A stretch of 58,381 nt of DNA. It comes from Circinella minor (lineage: Eukaryota > Mucoromycota > Mucoromycetes > Mucorales > Lichtheimiaceae). Location: contig JAEPRB010000242.1 in assembly GCA_016758965.1 (NCBI GenBank), positions 1 to 58,381 of the forward strand. The letters are read 5' to 3'. The position numbers and the translations under genes were made by a program. The notes beneath the pieces are model-generated. The model made no database searches. It was given only the letters and a program-made list of their open reading frames with translations, and had not been told where the DNA came from. This document shows, in pieces, positions 24,292 through 36,788 of this stretch; position 1 is the first letter of the stretch, and each line of letters begins with the position of its first letter.

Positions 24292-24648
24292 TTATATATT
24301 TTTTGTTTTGAATAGAACAGCCACTTTTTTGATAAAGCGATTTACAAAAGGTCGATTTTTTTGGTTCTTGTTATTGTGACCGTATTTTACAATTGGACGA
24401 TGGTAACTGCTATGATGTTGATTGCTATGATACAATATTGGGGGTTCGGTAAGCTTGATCTTATTCGAACTGGGTACTGGATGATGTAATTGAACACTTT
24501 CCTGAAGTAAGGAAATGTCGTTTGTCATATTATTATTTGTCATTGATAGATCATTGACCATTTGATTCAATATACGACGTGAACATCGTCGTGGGGGCCG
24601 AGTATTTAACTTGGGGGTTATTGTGGCTGATGGAAAAATAATGGTCAT
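24292..24648 (-). CDS. Small basic hypothetical protein (118 aa)
   Basis: A single-exon minus-strand frame from the ATG at 24648 to a stop at 24292. I do not recognise the family. The protein is basic, with an N-terminal PPRRCSRRIL motif, a Met/Asn-rich middle, a His/Ser/Tyr stretch and a basic-hydrophobic end (KKVAVLFKTKNI). The reading frame has more mixed codons than the surrounding T/A-rich DNA, and a TATATAAAA box lies about 25-35 bp upstream of the ATG. It is convergent with the AAxxG gene and shares an orientation with the golgin gene. It could be chance; no domain supports it. Confidence 0.4.
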   Translation of the reverse strand: MTIIFPSATITPKLNTRPPRRCSRRILNQMVNDLSMTNNNMTNDISLLQESVQLHHPVPSSNKIKLTEPPILYHSNQHHSSYHRPIVKYGHNNKNQKNRPFVNRFIKKVAVLFKTKNI

Positions 24649-24947
24649 GGTAAATATGGTTTTATATAAATATATAATGTACCTTTTTTTTTTCAAAAGA
24701 AAATTAATAAAAAGATAAACAAAAAAAAAAAAGTAAATAAATAGAAGAAAAAATTGCATTATAATGTTAATAATGTGAAGCAAAGAAAAAAATAACAACA
24801 ACACTTGTTTTGTATAAATGTTTATGTTGGGATTATATAAATAAAAAAGGAAGGGCACTTTTTAGAATAGAAAAGTGTTACATTGCATGTATTTTTTTAT
24901 TGTTATTATGTATAAAGCTGGGTTTTTGTTGTTGTTTATGTACAAAT

Positions 24948-27900
24948 TTAGATGTCAATCACCTCGCTTTGGCATCCACTGCATCGTGGCGTTTCCAGAA
25001 ATTGGAAAAATGCTGGTTTTTCCAAAGGTGGTAATTTACCTACAGCAGGTTGCATGTTCCTTCGTTCCTTTACTTCTTCCTGTGCTTGTTCATCATCACT
25101 TGGCCATTCAAACTCATTTTCACTCACAGGACTTAATCCATTCATCATCAATTTTACTTGGGCTTCATCTAATGCAGCACGCCGTGTTTCCATGGTTTCT
25201 TGGCTATCTTGTTGTTGATTCCATAATCGATCCAAATGTCCCTTGTATTCAGCTTGTAAACGTTGTAATGTTGTTTCTAATCCCCGTTTTTCACGTTCCA
25301 ATCGTGCTTCATTATCCAATTGTCGGTCACGAACTGTCGTCAGTTCACCACGAATTGTATTAAATGCCTCTAGTTGTCGATCCAGTCGAAGTTGCAATTC
25401 CGCCAATTCTTCTGTACGTTTTTCGTATAAAGATTTCCAGTCCTTATCATCTTTGGGTTCCTCGTTTTTGTTAACAGTTGCTTCCGATCTTTCATGCATC
25501 GTTTTTAATTGTTCTTGGGTACTCGTTAACTCATCTATTTTTTTTTTTAAAAAAAGAATGTTAATGATGATTCATGGTTACAATAAAATCACACATGTAT
25601 CCCCCCAACCCCAACAACTTTTTGTTATCTGGTTAATTTTTACTAATATATCTGTACCTTGAAGTCGTGAAAGTGTTTTTTTAGTAACACTATGGGCTTG
25701 TGACTCTTGTTGCAATCTCGTATGTGCCGATTCCAATTCTTTCCGTATCCGTTCTGCGGATTGTGCTGCTAACATTTGCTGATTTTGAGATTCAGTATCC
25801 TTATCGGCCAATTGATTCGTTACTTTTTGTTGATGTGATTCATATTCGGTTGTTACTTTTTCCAATTGTTTTGTAATCTCGGAAAGTTTGGCATTTTTAT
25901 CATCAATCGACTGTTGAAGATTGGCTGTATCCTCTTGTGCTTTTTCCAATGTTTGTTGTAACGATTCGATTTGTAATGTCAGTTTTTTTTCTTTTCCATC
26001 CATGGTAGCAACCACTTCCGCATGACTCTTCTTTGTCTCATTTAGTATGTCATTATGCTCCTTTTGTAATTGTCCCAATTCACCACCCATAAGACGTCGT
26101 GTTGTTTCAAGATCAGTTTGAACTTTTTCTAATTGCTGTTGCAAATTTGCTGCTTCTACATGTTTTGTATCAATATGAGCTTGTTGTTCTGAATGCTTCT
26201 TATGTGCAGCATTGATTTTGTCAGTAAGTTCCCGAATGGTTGTATCAAACTGGTTCTGCTTATCTTGAATTCCCCGTTCATGCGTATTTTGTGTTACTTG
26301 AACCGTTTCTTCCAATTCAAAGACACGGTTCCTGAACTCTTCCAATTCCTTTTTGAGCTCTTCTGTCAATGTACGACCTTGATCCAATTCAGACTGTTTA
26401 GAATCCACCAAATCTTGAAGTTGACGAGCGTCTGTCTTGTTTTGTGCAATGATTTCCTTAAAATTCTTTATTTCACCATGGAGCTTTTCGGTGGCAGTGG
26501 CGGACTCATCCAATTTTATTTGAATATTTTTAATTTTGTTTTCTTTAGTTTCAAGGTTTTGTTGAAGTTGAGCTACATTGGTCTCATGACCAGTAATTTC
26601 TTTCTTAGCATCTTTTAATTCGTCTTGGGCTGTTTGCATAGTATTTTCCAATTCTTGTTTTGTCTTGGTTAATTCCTCCAAATCCTTGTGCTTTTCCTTA
26701 AGTGCTTGTTTTAACATATCTTGTTCATCCGTAAGTGATTGCCCAGATACTTGTGCTTCATTAAGTTGGTTCTTTACTTGGTTGATATGTTCTTCCTTTG
26801 ATTGCACAACTTGTTGTAATTCCTTGACTTTACTCATTGTTTGCTCCAATTCAGTAGCAGTCTCCTTATGTGTTGTGCTAATAGAATCAATTTTCTGTTG
26901 AAGAGATACTGTATGTTGTTGCCATTCTTGTTCTTTATTGGCTACCGTTTCCTTTAATTGTTTAATCTCATCAACCAATTTTTGTTCCTTTTCAGTAGCT
27001 TGTTTTAATTGATGTGCACTAGTCTGAATCTCGTCTTGTTTCGAATTAAGATCTTTTTCCAGTTCAGTCACCTGAGCCGATGTTTTCATTAATTCAGTTG
27101 CTGTAGTTGTTTGAGTAATTTTTGCGCTTGCCAATTGCTGTTTGGTTTTTTCAATAATATCTTGTTTTGACTTGATTAATTCTTCCAACTCATTTATCTT
27201 TGCAGATGACTGTTCTGATTGTTCCGTCGTGGCTTTTTGTGCGTTATCAAGTTCTTGTTTGATTTGATCAACATCTTTGGATTTTGTATCTATCAATTTT
27301 TCAAGCTCGGCCACTTTGGATGATGCTTGTTTGAGTTCATTGCTGCGAGTATTAAGATTTTGTTGAGTTTGTTGAATAGTTGATTCTCTTGTTTTGACCA
27401 ACTCTTCTAGTTCCTTCACTTTGGACAAAGACTCTTGCAGTTCGTTAGCAGTACTTTGTTTACTCTCAGTAGCTTGATCTAGTTGTTGCTTAATCTGGAC
27501 GATTTCAGCATCTTTAGACTTAATAAGCTTTTCAAGTTCGTTCACCTTGGATGTTGCTTCTTTAAGTTGATCACTAGCGGCTTGCTGAGCTTTGGTAGAA
27601 ACATCCAATTCTTGTTGAGTTTTCTGTATTTCGCCTTGTTTTGACCCGATTACTTTTTCTAGTTCCTCGATTTTGCTCGACGCATTTTTTAATTCACTGG
27701 CAGTACTTTCTTGTGTCTTGTTAGCAGCATCCAATTGTTGTTTGGTCTGTTGAATTTCTTCTTGCTTCGACGCGATCAGCTTTTCAAGCTCGTTCACCTT
27801 AATGGATGTCTTTTGAAGTTCATCTGCAGTATTTTCCTGAGTTTTAGTAATAGTATCTAATTGATGTTGTGCCTTTTGAACTTGAGTCTGCTTCGATTCT

Positions 27901-30597
27901 ACTTGTTGCTCTAGCTCTTTTATTTTGAATGTTGATTGTTTTAATTCTTTGTCAGTTGCTTGCTGGGTCTTGGTGGCAGCATCTAATTGTTGTCGAATCG
28001 TTTCAATTTCTTCTTGCTTTGATTTAATAGACTTCTCAAGCTCAGTTACTTTATTCGATGTCTTTTGTAATTCATTAGCAGTATTTTGTTGAGCTTTGGA
28101 TGCAACATCTAATTGATGTTGCGTCTTTTGGATTTTTCCTTGTTTCGACTCTACCATTTTTTCAAGTTCCTGTACTTTAGATGCTGCTTGCTTTAATTCC
28201 TCTGCAGTTGATTGTTGACTTTTGGTAGCGGAGGCCAGTTGTTCCTGTATTTCATTGTTTCTCGTTTCCTTTGATTTGACAAGTTGTTCGAGCTCATTTA
28301 CTTTGATATTAGCTTGATTAAGGTCAGCACTTGTATTTTGTTGTGCTTTGTTGGCTTCATGCAATTGTTGTTGATTTTGTTGTGCTTCTGTTTGCTTCTC
28401 CTCCACTAGTTGCTGCAATTCTTTTATTTTAGATGCCGATTTCTTCAAGTCATCACTCGTGGTTTCTTGAAGTGATTCGATTTGCTGTTTAATTTGATTG
28501 ATTTCCGTCTCTTTGGCTGTAACTGACTGTTTTAACTCGTTTACCTCGGCCGACGCCTTCATAAAATCGCTCATTGTTGTCTGTTGAGATTTATTTGCAT
28601 CTTCAAGTTGTTGTTTGAATCGGTCAATTTCTGTATCCTTCAATTGGATTTGTTGAGTGGACTCTTTAAATTTTGTAGATACAGCATCGAATTCCTGCTG
28701 CGCCTTTATCCGATCATTATCAGTACTTTTCAGTTTTTCTTTGAGTTGAAGGATTTCGTCTTCAAGCTCAATGATTTTAGCTGATGATTGCTTTAATTCG
28801 CTAGATGCAGTTTCATGAGTGTTGGTGGCGTTATCAAGCTGTTGTTGGATTTGTTGCATTTCAATTTCTTTCGATTTAATCGTTTCCTGAAACTCCTTTT
28901 CTTTTTCAGCAATTGATAACTTTAATCGTTTGATTTCGGCAGTCGATGCCTGTCCAGCAGTCTCAACTTCCTTTTTTATCTGGGCAATCTCAGTATCTTT
29001 TGCTTTTGCCAATTGATCTAGTTCATCTACTCGAGTTGTTGCTTGAGCTAGTTTTTGTCCGGTTGTTTGGTGACCACTGGTAGCATCATCGAGCTGCTGC
29101 TGAATAGATGCTACTTCATTTTGCCTTGACTTGACAAGTTGCTCTTTTTCGGCTAATGATTCTTTTAATTTCCTAATCTCTAAATCCATTGATTCTTGTA
29201 TATGGGCTAGCTTTTCTTTAGTTTGTAATAATTCATTCTCTTTCGATTCAACAATTTGATCCTTGTCAATGACCAATTGCTTTAATTGCTTGAGTTCATC
29301 ATCAGCGGTCTTATGAACATCCAGAGCATTCACAAGTTGCTGTTTGAGTTGTTGGATTTCATCTTTTTGAGTCTTGACAACTTCATCGTTTTCAGTGGCA
29401 GACCATTTAAGCTGTTCAAGCTCCTTACCCATTGACTGTCCAGCAGCAACTACCTTTTCCAATTCTTGATTGATACGAGTCACTTCTTCTTGATTCAATT
29501 TTATAAGCTGCTGTTCTTTGTCGTTCAATTTTTGAATCTCGATTTTATGTTGTTCTTCTTTGGATTTTAAAAGTGCATCCTTTTCAGTAATAGAATTTTT
29601 CCATTGGTCTAATTCATTCCTCATCAGTGTATTAGAGTCATTGAATTGTTGTTTAGTTTGTTCAGCTTCCTGTGCTATGGATTGAATCTGTTGTTGCAGC
29701 TCTTCTATTTTGGCGTTCTTGTTAGCGACAGTTTGTCCAAACTGTTCCAATTGTTGCTTGGTCTGGTTCATTTCGTCTTCGTTGCGTTGTATTTCAGCAT
29801 CCTTTTTATCCAATGCTTCTTTCGCCTGTTCTTCTAATTGTTGTCGTAGGTCTTGTAATTCGGCATCTTTTTTGCTGTTCAACGAATCCATATGTTGCTT
29901 GGCCTCAGTTTCCTTAGACTCCAAAGTACGCTGTAATTCATCAAGCTGTTGTTTAGTACGATTCAACTCCTCCTCTTTTGTTGATAGTAAAGATTGCTGG
30001 TTCTTTTCAAGTTCGTCGAGTTGTTGATTTTTAGTTGCAAGAACATCTGCCTCCCATTGTTGTCGTAACTCCTGTTCTTTGGTTGTCCAATCGATTTTTT
30101 CACCATCACTTCGCTGTTCTTGCTGTTGTACGACTGGTATCGTAGTAGTGTCACTATTATCATTAAAAGGAATTGGCGAGGAGCGAGCCACTCGCTCTTT
30201 GGGAGCGCGTTCTGTATTAACAGACAATGTTGTCGACGTGTCACCTTGGCGTATTTGTAATTCTTGTGTCGATTGTTCTTCATTGGTGTTGCTGTTTTTA
30301 GTTTATAAAAAGAAATCTCACTTTGTTAAATATACATTCAAACAATGAATTTAAAAATAATCCGAAATAAAAACATTTTACTTTGGTGGAGGTGTTGTAA
30401 GTTGTGGTGTTTCTTCTTCAGGTACGTGTTTTTTACTTTGGAATTTCTTGAGCTAGAAAACAAAAGGACAATGAGTTTTCGTTTGTTTCAAAATTGAATA
30501 AATTATATCTGAAAAAATAAAATAATGGAAGATTTACCTTTTTTCTAGCCGCTAAAACTTTAGCTCTTCTGGCTTCTTCTGATTCAGCATCGGCCAT
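24948..30597 (-). CDS. Golgin-like giant coiled-coil protein (GM130/golgin-45-like ends)
   Basis: Four exons (30597-30538, 30452-30382, 30291-25658, 25534-24948) close in frame as 1783 aa. The N terminus is a short Lys/Arg-rich helix (EEARRAKVLAARKKLKKFQ), like the p115-binding start of GM130 and the start of fungal Bug1. From about residue 110 almost everything is heptad coiled coil. A block of about 15 units of 42 residues carrying K-[VI]-x-E-L-E (26.8-28.8 kb) is visibly tandem. The last exon has a separate coiled coil, an acidic WPSDDE motif and a tail with CSGC nine residues before the C-terminal VIDI. A CxxC close to a hydrophobic C terminus recalls the GRASP-binding end of golgin-45, and a terminal hydrophobic ligand recalls GM130. 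A cis-Golgi tether binding a GRASP protein (Grh1) is inferred. A myosin-like or nucleoporin coiled coil is the alternative. Confidence 0.72.
26800..28800 (-). repeat. 126-bp (42-residue) in-frame tandem repeat in golgin rod
   Basis: About 15 units whose protein carries K-[VI]-x-E-L-E followed by SKQ-EI, QQLD and TA-EL words. Exact spacing is 42 residues (six heptads) for at least eight consecutive units, with one 35-residue unit (one heptad lost) and one of 39. Alternate units resemble each other most, pointing to duplication of an 84-residue dimer. Confidence 0.85.
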
Positions 30598-32630
30598 CAC
30601 AGTACTAGTTGGGTTTGTTGGAGGTTTTTGTCGGGAAGAAGAAAAAGGAACGGTCTTAATCCTAATACACAAACAATTATTTGAGCTATTCCAAACTCGT
30701 CGTGCTTGCGGGAAAATGATGCCTAATCCCGAAGCAATTGGTTGATTGCATAATAATAGGTAATTGCTCCTTTCCATAATATCATTCGTATTGCCTCTTG
30801 ATAATGACAATGATGATGTCTCATGGTATTTTTGTTGGGTGTTTTCGAAAAATAACTTTGTCATCTCCTTGTCATTTTTTGCTGTTGTTATGGTTACTGA
30901 AATTAAACCACCAAAGGATAATGATTGATAGTAACATTGAACAACATAACAAGAAGGCGTTGTTTTCATCACCGTGTTCTGTCGTTACTGTTATTAACTC
31001 GAAAAAAATCCGATAGTAAATGACTCGCGTATTTCGGTTAAAAAAGAAAAAAAAAACATTTACTCTTTTATCATTATACTATTAAATTACCAATGATAAT
31101 GGACAGATGGCTTCTTCGTTTACTCGTGTCCTTGACCCATTTCCAGAAATATATAATTAAATATATAATGATAATGGCGTGATGAAGTTGATTGTATCAT
31201 TAACAGAAAGTAAAAATATCGTCTGAATAGTTTTTTCTCTCTCTTTTTTTGTTCCAAGTACGTTCTATTTATACTGCGCTCGTTTCCTTCCTCTAACATA
31301 ATGATAAGCTTACCATAACTGATATTATTAATAGGAAATCATTATTTATTATATAGCAAGCTATTAGTCTATATATGTTATAGTCGACTACATGTAGTTG
31401 TCAATTATCCAGCTTTTTTTTTTGTCTTTCTGGATTTGCATTCAACCTGTAACGTGACGCATGTCGTACTCAACTTTATTTTCAATTTTTTTAACCAGTG
31501 ATTTTTTTACGATACGTATCTTAATTTTGTAAGATATATCACTATAAGCAGTAGTATTATTATATACTCTTGAGTTAGTTTTAATATGATAGCAAAAAAA
31601 ACACATTATTATTATTAATAGAAGATGGATGAAAAGGTGAATGTATTGGTTGCTTAATACCAACATATGTAAGAAGAAAAAAGCTTGATAAAAGATAAGC
31701 TTAGAACAGGTACATGGTTGCAGTACAAAATTCAACAGTGCTTTTTCAAGAAGCGGCAGCTTGTAAGTTTTTCTTTATCACTCCCACACATGATTCACTT
31801 TCCATAGTCATCTACGACGTAGAGCTCTAGTGAGAAAACACCGAGTCTCGCAACAAAAATACAAAGAAATATATAAGAATTTATCAATTTTCAAATTTAT
31901 GTTTCGTTTATGAGTCTTTTGATAAGTTACTCTCTTTTGATACTGTAGCGACTGAAGGTCTCTTTTCTCTTTGTTGACTCTCCTTCGATATCGAAGTTTC
32001 TACTCTTGCGTATTTTTTTGAGTGAGTTTCTTACAAGTTTGTTACAAATGCATGAGCAAATTTAAAGATTGAGACATTTTGGTTTATTCCCTTAATAACT
32101 TTGTAAAATAAGAACACGGTATTATAACTTTTTGACAAATTAGTATTATGTCATCGGGCATATATGTACGAGACCTTTTTATTATACTTGTTGGACGGGT
32201 ATAAACTTTTGTGCATTGTATATTACTTATACTCTAGTAGTTCTGTTTCTTGGTTCGGTTCGATTCCTCGGGTCGTGGGGATCCCTACTCGTCATCCAAA
32301 GATACTTGAGTAATTCTTCTTCATGGCGTGTCACCTTGATCTGTAGATGTAACAAAATAAATATAGGTATCTGTGGCGATGGTCAGGAGTAGGTTGATAG
32401 CTGACTAAAAACGACTCTTAATTTTAAAGGTGGGAAGAACAAAAGCTTTTCTATTCTGCATGAATTTTGTATCGGATAGAAGTATACACGAGAAAATATG
32501 CTTAGTAAGTGGAAGCTGAGTTCCCATGGTGAGTACAGTTTCCAAGCTAACAAAAAAAACGCGCTTTTCCTTCTTTTCCCTTCTCTCAATCATAAGTAGC
32601 AAAACAAAATAAACACGTATATACACAATA
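30598..32630. promoter_or_regulatory. Divergent intergenic region, golgin and dienelactone-hydrolase genes
   Basis: About 2 kb between oppositely transcribed genes. The first 400 bp next to the golgin start are comparatively GC-balanced and open in several frames, so an upstream leader exon is possible, but no convincing start was found. Near 32220-32290 a TTCGGTTCGATTCC word looks T-loop-like but does not complete a tRNA. No other gene is supported. Confidence 0.45.
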
Positions 32631-34120
32631 ATGTCATTGCCATTCAAGATATTCACTTTTGAACCAAAGGACACTTCAAAGAAGATTGAAGGTTCTGCTA
32701 TCATTGTAAGTATACAAATATATATTACTCTTGATTCCCGGAAATAGTTTCATTCGTTGCTAAGCAACATGCAACATGTGTACAATGAATCGTATGTAAC
32801 TAAAATAATGATAATAATGCTTGGTTATATCAGGTTCTTCAAGAATGGTGGGGTATTAACGAAACAATCAAGAACCATGCTCAACGTATTGCGAATAACA
32901 CGGGTGTAAAGACAGTAGTGCCTGATTTATACAAGGGCAAGATTGGTTTAACAGCTGAGGTAGATACGAACCTATATAAATAGGAGATATGATGTTGCGT
33001 TTATGAGAAGCGTTTCGATATAAATATAAATATATATTTTTTTCTTTTTGACAGTTATATTGATGTATTTAAATATTAATAGGAGGCTAGCCATTTGATG
33101 ACTAACTTGGACTGGAACGTTGCTATTGGTGAACTTGAAACATTGGCCAAGACATTGAATGCCGAAGGATACACGTAAGGAAGGAGTAACAGCAGTAAGA
33201 ACGGAAAAGTGTGCGAGTGAAAAAAAAACTTATAAAGAGAAAAGGAGCGTGTATATACTATGGGTGATATAGATGAAAGCTAACTTTAAATATAATTTCC
33301 CAATAAAATACAGTAAGCTCGGTGCCATTGGATTTTGTATGGGCGGAGGTTTATCGCTCGCTCTTGCCTCAACCTTGGAAAGACCTTTGAAGGTAATTAA
33401 TATAACGATATAAGCTTAGGACAAAAAAGGAAGCACAAAAAGGAAGAGTATCATGTGACAAGAAAAAAAAGTAACGGATCATTTTGCTCTTTTATTTTTG
33501 TATTATAAATCCATAATTTAGGCTGCAATAACTTGCTATGGTACTACCCCAGATACATTTGATGTTACTAAGATCACAAGTGCAACTGCTGTTCAGGGAC
33601 ATTTTGGTGGTAAGGTAAGTAAATACATTATAGTTTAATATGTCTATAATCTCATCTATTACAATTATATCTTCCGATATTTTCTCTCTCTTCTATCTTC
33701 AACCGAAAGATAAGCTGACAATATATTGGATGTTCTTAATTAGGATGCAATGGAAGGTTTCAGTGATCCAGCAGCAGGTAAATAACCTAATCTTTCAAAT
33801 TTGGAAAGTAATATACTTGCTTATTAAATACTAATTCGATTTCTTTTTGAAACTGTGCGAATATTTATTTTCCCACCCCATAAAATATTATCTGAGTAGC
33901 TAACAAGTTGGAACACGATTTGAAGAATGCATCTGATGTCAATATCTATCGTTATCCTGAACAAGGCCATGCTTTCTTGAATGATGATGATTGGAGTATT
34001 GAAAAACGCAAAGAATTGGGATTTGTTGACAAAGACATTGAACCTAGATCCCACGAACAAGCTATCCGTGATGAAGCCTGGAACAGAATCTACACTTACT
34101 TTATCAAGCATCTTGCGTAA
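32631..34120 (+). CDS. Dienelactone hydrolase family protein
   Basis: Seven exons (32631-32705, 32834-32959, 33083-33174, 33314-33392, 33522-33614, 33744-33777, 33900-34120) close in frame as 239 aa, the normal length for this alpha/beta hydrolase family. The family EWWG segment follows the first beta strand (about 29-32). The nucleophile elbow is GFCMGG with Cys106. An acidic residue sits at Asp156 (GGKDAM), and the catalytic His190 lies in EQGHAFLND. This Cys-Asp-His triad is typical of dienelactone hydrolases, which open cyclic diene lactones; many fungal members have unknown substrates. No signal peptide is seen, so it is probably cytosolic. The substrate cannot be told from sequence. Confidence 0.88.
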
Positions 34121-35275
34121 GTGTTTCAAAGTATTAATATTGGTATTTGGATGACCGGTACTTCTTCCTCCCATTCAAAAATACTCGATGAATCAAATAA
34201 ATAAAGAAAAATTATCACGAATATTATTGTTTAACTCTTATCTAATTGGTATAAAACGTGTTAAAAACGTTCTATTAGTACCTCATCCTCTCGCTTGTAA
34301 ACAAATAAAAAACCTAAAAACAAAAACAATGTGATTGGCTGCTAAATTAGCCATGCTTAATCAATATATATTCCCAATACGTAAATAAAAGAGGTAGCAT
34401 ATCATTTAAAGTTGCGTGATATGATAACGTCAAATTTCGCATGTCATATTTTTTGTGTTTTGTTACATTTATCATGATTGTAACGTAACCAACCGGGGTT
34501 TTATGTTTGTTTGCTTTTCTTCAGAAATCGAAAATGGTGGGGATAATTCAAGTTTACTCCGCCTAACTCTTGGGTTATTTCAGTATTTTACCGAACAAAT
34601 GAACCGCTGAGAAAACAGTGAGTCATGGCTTCAGAACAATGGCGCATAAGCTGATTCGTTTCTGAGTAAAAATATATGATCGATATCCGCTGCCAAAGAA
34701 GAAACCAAAAAGTTATCTCTGACCTATCAAATAAGTCCTCATTTTGGAAAGCTTTACTTAGAATAGGTCTATTTACCTATTTTCATCCACTTCAGAATAA
34801 AATCCGTGGGAAGTTTGCACTACAAGTGTGAGAAAACCTAATCTACTTGATCTACAGCACTTAATGCGTATATGTACTTTGGACTCGGCGCTATACAAAT
34901 AACTGCCCACCAAATACCAAGAAAAGGGAAAATAGAAAAAAACTTTTCCACGCTCATTCTTGTATTTTGCTTTAAGTGGCACGTTTTGAGGTTATAGACT
35001 TCGTTTTGGTTTTCGCTCCGATTAAAAACTGCTTTTGGGTCCATATGACCGACTCTTTACTTATATTTCCTCTTTCAGTAAGTTAGTAATCGATGTCATT
35101 GGGTAACACACTCGAAAAAAAATAGAAAAAAGAAAAAATGTTTCGGTATATAAGACGAAGGTAACTAATAACGGTTGTTTTTTTGTCCTCATCTTTTATT
35201 TTTAATTCCCTTTCCACTGTAATTATATTTTTTTCTCCACCTCATTGTTCTTTTCACATTCTCTTCCTCTAATTA
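34121..35275. promoter_or_regulatory. Intergenic region with promoter of the amino-acid transporter
   Basis: About 1.15 kb without a supported gene. A TATATAA box at 35147-35153 lies about 125 bp before the transporter ATG, followed by a T/C-rich leader (35175-35270). Short frames on the minus strand near 34773-35044 lack family features and are not called. Confidence 0.5.
35147..35153 (+). promoter_or_regulatory. TATA box of the AAAP transporter gene
   Basis: TATATAA in a locally mixed sequence (ttcggtatataagacg), 123 bp upstream of the ATG at 35276 and followed by a pyrimidine-rich leader. The spacing fits a TATA element with a short 5' UTR. Confidence 0.5.
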
Positions 35276-36788
35276 ATGTCTATCAGTGAAAAGAAGGTTT
35301 CGGCCGAATACGCACCATCCGATTCGCGCGAAGTCTATAGTGGTGCGTCTTTATTTATTGATCAACTTCTTGTGTTTTTTAAAATTTATGTCAAAAAATA
35401 AAAGGATCAACAAGATTTATTAATATTTTATTTCGTATCATTATCATCTTATAGACTTTGAATACGATTATAAGAACCCTCAACATATTGAAGATGTTGA
35501 TCGAAGTCAAGCTGGTTCAGCATTCATGGCTTACTTTAACGTCGTTTGTGTCATCGCTGGTACGGGCACACTCGGTTTACCATTTGCCTTAAAACAAGGC
35601 GGTTGGATTGGTTTGCTTATTTTATTCCTATCATGGTTCATGTCAACTGTAAGCCCTTACTACTACTTTTTTTTTTTACATATAAACACTACGACTTGCA
35701 CGAAGAAATGTGTTAATTAAAACTTGCTATTATTATTACAGTATACCGGTATTATTTTAATTCGATGTCTGTATGCTAGACCCCCAGCTCGTCTTTCCAA
35801 CTACAAGGATATTGCTACAACATCCTTTGGTGCAATTGGCGGCTGGGTGACCTTTTTTTTCAACGCTTGGATTTTGCTCGGTGCACCTGTTTTATATATG
35901 GTGCTTAGTGGACAAAACTTGCAAAGTCTTTGTTTAGGTACTGCTGGTGACATTGGTGCTCTTCCATGGACTATTATTTCTTGTGCTATCGTGGCCATTC
36001 CTTATATCATCGTCAAAAATATGAAAGAAGTCGCTTTCATGAGTGCATTCGGTGCTGTTGCAACACTCGTTACTGTTCTCATCGTCCTTGTTGTTGCATG
36101 TATCGACAAAAAGAATCTTCCCGAAGTCCACCACGACAGCGTTATCTGGGACCAGTTCCCTATTGCTCTCAGCACCATTTCGTTCAGTTTTGGCGGTAAT
36201 GCTGTTTATCCTCATGTCGAAGCATCAATGAAGAAGCCAAAGCAATGGCCTTGGGTTGTGGCTGCTGGTTTGGGTACTTGTGCTGGTATGTACTTTTTGA
36301 CTGCTGTTCCAGGCTATTACATTTATGGTGATACTGTGAAAAGTCCTATTTACGAAAGTATTCCTCACGGTGTTCCATATATTATTGCCGTGGTGCTAAT
36401 GACTGTTCACGTCTTAATGGCTGCTCCAATTCTCGTCACATCCTTCGCATTGGATGTTGAAGATATGCTCAACGTTACTGTCGAACGGTTCGGCAAATTT
36501 GGGGAATTTATCATTCGTGCCTGTCTTCGTATTTTTATCATGGTTGTCGTTGGTGTCCTTGCTTGTACAGTGCCTCATTTTGACTTGCTTATGAGTTTAA
36601 TCGGTTCATTTGCCAACTGTGCTTTGATCTTTATTTTCCCTGTTATCTTTTATTGGCGTTTAACTGGCTTCCGAAACAAACCAATCTATGAATTGGCTTG
36701 GAACGCTCTTATCATTTTGCTTGGTATTGTTGGTCTTATCTTCGGTACAATCGATTCCATTAAGGGTTTGATCAACGCATACCAATAA
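35276..36788 (+). CDS. AAAP-family (AVT-like) amino-acid transporter
   Basis: Three exons (35276-35342, 35455-35648, 35742-36788) close in frame as 435 aa. After a charged cytosolic N terminus, the first membrane segment carries the AAAP signature GTGTLGLPFALKQGGW. About 11 membrane segments follow, with FSFGGNAVYPHVEASMK near the middle, as in vacuolar AVT and SLC32/36/38 proteins. The family moves neutral amino acids with protons across vacuolar or plasma membranes. The precise subfamily (AVT1, AVT3/4 or plasma membrane) cannot be fixed. Codon use is noticeably richer in C-ending codons than in neighbouring genes, suggesting high expression. A TATA box and CT-rich leader lie upstream. Confidence 0.86.

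Noticed and set aside
29646..30027. Plus-strand Cys/Ser/Leu frames across the golgin gene
   Set aside because: Antisense of Gln/Glu/Lys coiled coil gives Leu/Phe/Cys/Ser frames; no independent evidence.
32225..32290. T-loop-like GGTTCGATTCC
   Set aside because: No matching acceptor, D or anticodon stems upstream; not a tRNA.
34773..35044. Minus-strand 68-69 codon frames before the transporter gene
   Set aside because: Two overlapping frames with no motif and no ATG-supported model; treated as chance.
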